From contig NZ_JAPIVQ010000005.1 of NCBI RefSeq assembly GCF_026239675.1, positions 248,001 through 312,000 on the forward strand: DNA of 64,000 bases, written 5' to 3'. Positions within the stretch are counted from its first letter, which is position 1, and the number at the start of each line of letters is the position of its first letter. Below, in pieces: positions 60,484 to 64,000 of the stretch. A program made the position numbers and the translations under genes. Source of the stretch: Pedobacter sp. PLR. Its GTDB lineage: Bacteria; Bacteroidota; Bacteroidia; Sphingobacteriales; Sphingobacteriaceae. Below the pieces are notes generated by a model that was given only the letters and a program-made list of their open reading frames with translations, did no database searches and was not told the origin of the DNA.

Positions 60484-62841
60484 ATGTACGTTAAACAGAT
60501 TTCTACTGTAATCTTATTTTTACTGCTCTTTGCTCATGCGAGAGCACAACAAATCAACTTACAGTCACAAGATCTAAACCTTGCAGTTTCCCCAACCGGG
60601 CAAATCACTGCAATGTTGAACCCAAAAACCAGTAAAAATTACCTGGCTCCGGGAGAAAAAGCTCCTTTATTGAAGATTCGTGTCACTAACGACTGGGAAG
60701 AACCGGCTAAAGCCGTTTTCAATCCTAAATCGGGGATGATGACACTGGATTTTGCACAATCCAAAATCTCGGCCGATATCAAAGTGACGCAGAAAAAAAG
60801 CCATTTGGTTTTTGAACTCATTGGCTTAAGCGCAAAAGATAAAGTGAAAGCCGTATCCTGGGGCTCATATCCCACCATTATCGGACAAACGATTGGAGAA
60901 GTGATTGGCGTAGTTCGTGATGGCCAATATGCAATCGGACTTCAATCCTTAAATGTAAAAACTATTGGAGGTCTTTTATTAAATGAAGGAGGGGCAGATG
61001 ATTCCAGAGGTTCTGTGGCACTAACTCAGCCTTACGGCAGTAGTTTGCAGGCATTCAGTCTTGATCGCTCAAAAGCAAGGAAAACCACTGTCTGGACACA
61101 GTATCCGGAAATGCCCGTTAGTGCTATTCCCGGGGAAACAACCATTGGTTCAAAGATTGCAGTTTTTGGTTGTGCTGAAAATCAAGTGCTCTCCCGTATA
61201 GGGGTAATTGAACTTGCCGAAGGCCTTCCTCATCCTTTAATTAATGGGATTTGGCATAAACAATCACCTGAAACCGGAAGAGCTTATCTGATTGCTGATT
61301 TTGATGAAACCAACATCGATGCCATGCTGGATTATACAAAACAGGCAGGATTAATGTCTGTTTACCATGAAAGTCCATTTCAATCCTGGGGGCATTTTGC
61401 GCTGAATCCGGTCAGCTTTCCTAACGGTAATGCGGGTATGAAAACCTGTGTGGAGAAAGCCTCAAAAATGGGTATCCGTATCGGTGTACACACGCTGAGT
61501 ACCTTTATCAATACGAATGATCCTTATGTTACGCCTGTACCCGACAAACGTCTTGCGCTAACCGGTTCGTCGATATTAACAGAAAGTATCACCCCGGCTG
61601 CTACGGAAATTGCAGTAGAATCTGACCAGTATTTTAAGAATCTAAAGCCAAGCACCTTACATGCGGTACAGATCGGTGAGGAAATTATCCGTTTCCGTGC
61701 AGTGTCCACAACAGCTCCTTTTAAGTTGCTGGATTGTCAGCGTGGCGCTTATGGAACAAAAGCTTCAGCACATGCTAAAGGAACAGGCGCGGGGATGATG
61801 ATGGATTATCCTTACAATACACTTTTCCCTGATTTCAATCTTCAACAGGAAATCGCCGGAAATTTAAGTAGGTTTTTTAATGAAACCGGTGTTTCACAAA
61901 TGGATTTTGATGGTCATGAAGGGTGTTTTTCGTCAGGAGAAGGTGATTATGGGATGCAGACTTTTGCCGACAAGGTATTAAAGGGTACCAGGCATACGAT
62001 GGTTAACGGAACAAGTAGATCAAGCCATTATTATTGGCATAACTGTTCCTACTGGAACTGGGGAGAGCCATGGTATGGCGGATTTAGGGAGTCTCAGGGG
62101 GACTATCGTTTAGAAAATCAGCCTTTTTTAGAAAGGAATTATATGCCTAATATGCTGGGATGGTTTTTACTATCTTCTACAACAACAGCAGAAGATATTG
62201 AATGGATGATGGCAAGAGCTGCGGGTTACAATGCCGGATTTGCATTGGTGGCCCGCTACAAAAACCTGCAGAAAAATCCGGATACTAAAGAATTACTGGC
62301 CCTGATCAAGCTTTGGCAGGATGCTTACAGAACGAAAATTTTCTCTCCGGATCAATTGGCAAGATTGAAGAATCCTGAAAACGATTTTCACCTGGAGCAG
62401 AACAATAAGGGCTGGAACCTTTATCCCTTTAAGAAATTCAAATTTGAGCACGCTAAACAAGTGCTTCAACCCGGACAACCAACCTTTTCGGAATGGTCTT
62501 TTGTAAATAATAATGCGGAACAACCTTTAAATTTTAGCCTGACTTTTATGGGGAAAGAAGGGGTCATTAGTAATCCATGGATTGAATTGGATGGGTATTT
62601 TAAGCTGGAATTGCCGGGAGAATATGAGGCAGGAAATTCCATTGTTTGCAACGGAACAACGATTAAAATTTACAATAGCAAAGGTGGTTTTAAGCAGGAA
62701 GTAGCATTGAAACAAGCCATTCCTAGCTTGAAGCCAGGAAAACATACCATTAAATTTGATTGTGGATTTCCTGAGGAAACAGAACTTACAAACAGGTTTA
62801 TTGTTAAAACCATCAGTAATCCGGAAGTTATCTCCAGGTAG
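60484..62841 (+). CDS. Secreted protein with probable TIM barrel, unknown family
   Basis: I start at 60484 (22 nt after the GH2 stop), which gives a signal peptide MYVKQISTVILFLLLFAHARA. The 785-residue product has a beta-sandwich N-terminal part (about 20-260), a TIM-barrel-like region (about 270-650; AYLIADFDETNIDAMLDY, MGIRIGVHTLSTFI, SQMDFDGHEGCFS with D474/D476, NGTSRSSHYYWH) and a C-terminal beta domain. An insertion inside the barrel (about 355-440) is beta-rich. The layout resembles clan GH-D enzymes without their motifs, so a new glycosidase family is possible. It is co-transcribed with GH2 and likely acts on the same glycan. Confidence 0.65.
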   Translation: MYVKQISTVILFLLLFAHARAQQINLQSQDLNLAVSPTGQITAMLNPKTSKNYLAPGEKAPLLKIRVTNDWEEPAKAVFNPKSGMMTLDFAQSKISADIKVTQKKSHLVFELIGLSAKDKVKAVSWGSYPTIIGQTIGEVIGVVRDGQYAIGLQSLNVKTIGGLLLNEGGADDSRGSVALTQPYGSSLQAFSLDRSKARKTTVWTQYPEMPVSAIPGETTIGSKIAVFGCAENQVLSRIGVIELAEGLPHPLINGIWHKQSPETGRAYLIADFDETNIDAMLDYTKQAGLMSVYHESPFQSWGHFALNPVSFPNGNAGMKTCVEKASKMGIRIGVHTLSTFINTNDPYVTPVPDKRLALTGSSILTESITPAATEIAVESDQYFKNLKPSTLHAVQIGEEIIRFRAVSTTAPFKLLDCQRGAYGTKASAHAKGTGAGMMMDYPYNTLFPDFNLQQEIAGNLSRFFNETGVSQMDFDGHEGCFSSGEGDYGMQTFADKVLKGTRHTMVNGTSRSSHYYWHNCSYWNWGEPWYGGFRESQGDYRLENQPFLERNYMPNMLGWFLLSSTTTAEDIEWMMARAAGYNAGFALVARYKNLQKNPDTKELLALIKLWQDAYRTKIFSPDQLARLKNPENDFHLEQNNKGWNLYPFKKFKFEHAKQVLQPGQPTFSEWSFVNNNAEQPLNFSLTFMGKEGVISNPWIELDGYFKLELPGEYEAGNSIVCNGTTIKIYNSKGGFKQEVALKQAIPSLKPGKHTIKFDCGFPEETELTNRFIVKTISNPEVISR

Positions 62842-62858
62842 ATAATAAGGAAGGAGAC

Positions 62859-62911
62859 AAAGGGTTCTATGGTTCGAAGAGTTACATCCCTCGAACCATA
62901 GAACCCTTTTT
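62859..62911. terminator. Bidirectional terminator between the GH2 operon and MscS gene
   Basis: A perfect 19-bp stem (62859-62877 with 62891-62909), a 13-nt loop and a T run (62907-62911); it serves both the GH2 operon and the convergent channel gene, whose stop begins 3 nt later. Confidence 0.85.
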
Positions 62912-62913
62912 AA

Positions 62914-64000
62914 TTATAACATTTCTATTTCTTTTTCTTCAAAAGTCTCAAATATTTGTGCAATAATTATATTTCTGGTTAGGTCTGCATTGGAAATATC
63001 CTTGCACCAGAAGTATATCTTTATATTACTCTTTAACTTACTCACAGGGATGATCATGATCACGGGTTCTTTATTGACAAAGACGTTGTTGTTCTGGATG
63101 ATAATATCCCTGATCTGATTCACTACTTCAGTAGAATTGAAAGGTTTAGCGATATTTAAAGAAATATCTACGCGCATTTGGTTATTGCTAAGGGTCCAGT
63201 TGATAATGTTGTTTGATAAAATGGATCCGTTAGGGATAATAATCTCTGCACCTTCCTCACTAAGCAATGTACTGGCGCGGACACCGATTTCTTTAACTCT
63301 TCCTTTTTTATTGCTCAGCTCAACAACATCTCCGATACGGATCGTCTTATCAAAAATAAGAATGATCCCTGAGACGAAATTACTCACGATATTCTGTAAA
63401 CCCAGTCCGATACCTACACCAAGGGCACCAAGGATCACGGTGATTTTGTCAATTGGTAGTCCGGATGCTGCAACAGCGATCATGAATCCTCCAATCAGCA
63501 GTACCAATCGTGTAATTAGTAGTTTTGAGCGTTGTCCTTTGTTGTCTTCGATGTCATCGTCTCCGGTATCACCAAAGAAATAGGCGATGTATTTCTGTAA
63601 AAAGTTGGCTGTCCAGATGATCCCTAAAAAGAGGACGATCCCGCCAAAGTCAAAGGAGAAGTTTCCTATAGTTCTTTTTTCAATAAGGATCTCCATTAAA
63701 GACTCATACAGACCATTAAAAATATTAAGGTTCGTTGTAAATATCACAAACCAGATGATGGTAGCGCCAACTCCGGTGAGCCTTTTCAGACCCGAGATTA
63801 CCGGACGCCATTCAAAATATTCAGGATAGCCTTTACGGATTCTGCTACTTTTCATTTGAAGTAAGAAGGCTTCTACCAGTACTTTCGCCAGAATCGTTAA
63901 GGATATCGCATTTAACAAAGAGTTTACGCCTGTCGAGTAAAAAATCTGGGTCAGTGTGAAGCGACCAAAGAGATTACATAAGATTGCAATGAATGCGAAG
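62914..64000 (-). CDS. MscS-family mechanosensitive channel (partial, start beyond window)
   Basis: The minus-strand frame stays open to position 64000, so the N-terminal part is outside the window; at least 362 residues are seen. They include four or five transmembrane helices, the pore helix with the glycine-rich ALGVGIGLGLQNIVSNFVSG (about the middle), the upper beta domain RIGDVVELSNKKGRVKEIG, and the C-terminal alpha/beta domain. It releases solutes upon hypo-osmotic shock from the inner membrane. The TTG/ATG-like Leu near 63918 is internal, not a start. Confidence 0.9.
   Translation of the reverse strand, partial: FAFIAILCNLFGRFTLTQIFYSTGVNSLLNAISLTILAKVLVEAFLLQMKSSRIRKGYPEYFEWRPVISGLKRLTGVGATIIWFVIFTTNLNIFNGLYESLMEILIEKRTIGNFSFDFGGIVLFLGIIWTANFLQKYIAYFFGDTGDDDIEDNKGQRSKLLITRLVLLIGGFMIAVAASGLPIDKITVILGALGVGIGLGLQNIVSNFVSGIILIFDKTIRIGDVVELSNKKGRVKEIGVRASTLLSEEGAEIIIPNGSILSNNIINWTLSNNQMRVDISLNIAKPFNSTEVVNQIRDIIIQNNNVFVNKEPVIMIIPVSKLKSNIKIYFWCKDISNADLTRNIIIAQIFETFEEKEIEML

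Noticed and set aside
62914..63918. Leu/TTG at 63918 as start of the MscS gene
   Set aside because: The frame continues open to the end of the window with hydrophobic helix-like sequence, so the start lies outside.
1..64000. tRNA, rRNA, CRISPR arrays, transposases, prophage genes
   Set aside because: None was recognised on either strand by inspection; small RNAs and tRNAs would need a covariance-model search (tRNAscan or Infernal) to exclude fully.

Overview
The window looks like chromosomal DNA of a Bacteroidota bacterium of the family Sphingobacteriaceae, probably Pedobacter or a close relative. This is inferred from two SusC/SusD pairs, GH97/GH43/GH2 enzymes, DUF5117-type zinc proteases, TlpA proteins, poor Shine-Dalgarno sequences and promoters of the TAnnTTTG (-7) type. 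I saw no rRNA, tRNA, CRISPR array, prophage or intact insertion sequence.

Layout. 0-2.3 kb: end of an ABC exporter operon (ATPase tail and two overlapping permeases). 2.3-4 kb: a DUF892 ferritin-like protein convergent with a receiver/CRP hybrid regulator whose receiver lacks the phospho-Asp. 4.3-11.3 kb: a four-gene planctomycete-type operon (PSCyt1-PSD1 cytochrome, DUF1501, NHL propeller, DUF2231-cytochrome-LRR). 11.4-14.2 kb: transketolase, a small lipoprotein and a NeuD-like acyltransferase. 14.2-14.7 kb: a gene graveyard with a RibD_C fragment and a deletion that fused a hydrolase gene to a cupin gene. 15.5-20.3 kb, minus strand: hydrolase, cupin, DUF418 protein and a LytTR/LytS two-component pair. 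20.4-25.6 kb: DUF2200, GH97, GH43 and an AraC regulator. 25.8-34.4 kb: a probable glucoside 3-dehydrogenase (GMC subunit plus subunit 3), ThuA, and two large secreted proteins of no recognised family. 34.6-54.8 kb: one 20-kb unit with two SusC/SusD pairs, two surface lipoproteins, two DUF5117-type metalloprotease paralogues (one lacking the whole active site) and two TlpA thioredoxin proteins. 54.8-62.8 kb: AraC regulator, TPR-LuxR regulator, GH2 and an unknown secreted protein. 62.9-64 kb: an MscS channel cut by the window edge.

How the parts connect. Four operons (PSD1 at 4288, GH97 at 21143, SusCD at 34646, GH2 at 57912) share a promoter layout: two 11-bp direct repeats, consensus GnATAnTCCAT, 21 bp apart, followed after exactly 22 nt by a -7-like box. 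This suggests one regulon joining sugar hydrolysis, nutrient uptake and the cytochrome operon. A different 21-bp-period repeat (CGAAAA/CGAAAG) precedes both the LytS-LytTR operon and the DUF418 gene and is a good candidate for the LytTR operator. A TTGAT-N4-GTCAA box sits about 41 bp before the predicted start of the DUF892 transcript, next to the FNR-like hybrid regulator.

Most notable: the tandem active/inactive metalloproteases inside the SusCD operon, the shared four-promoter motif, and the keto-sugar-type locus with two uncharacterised large proteins. Functions come from motif recognition by eye; no database search was run.
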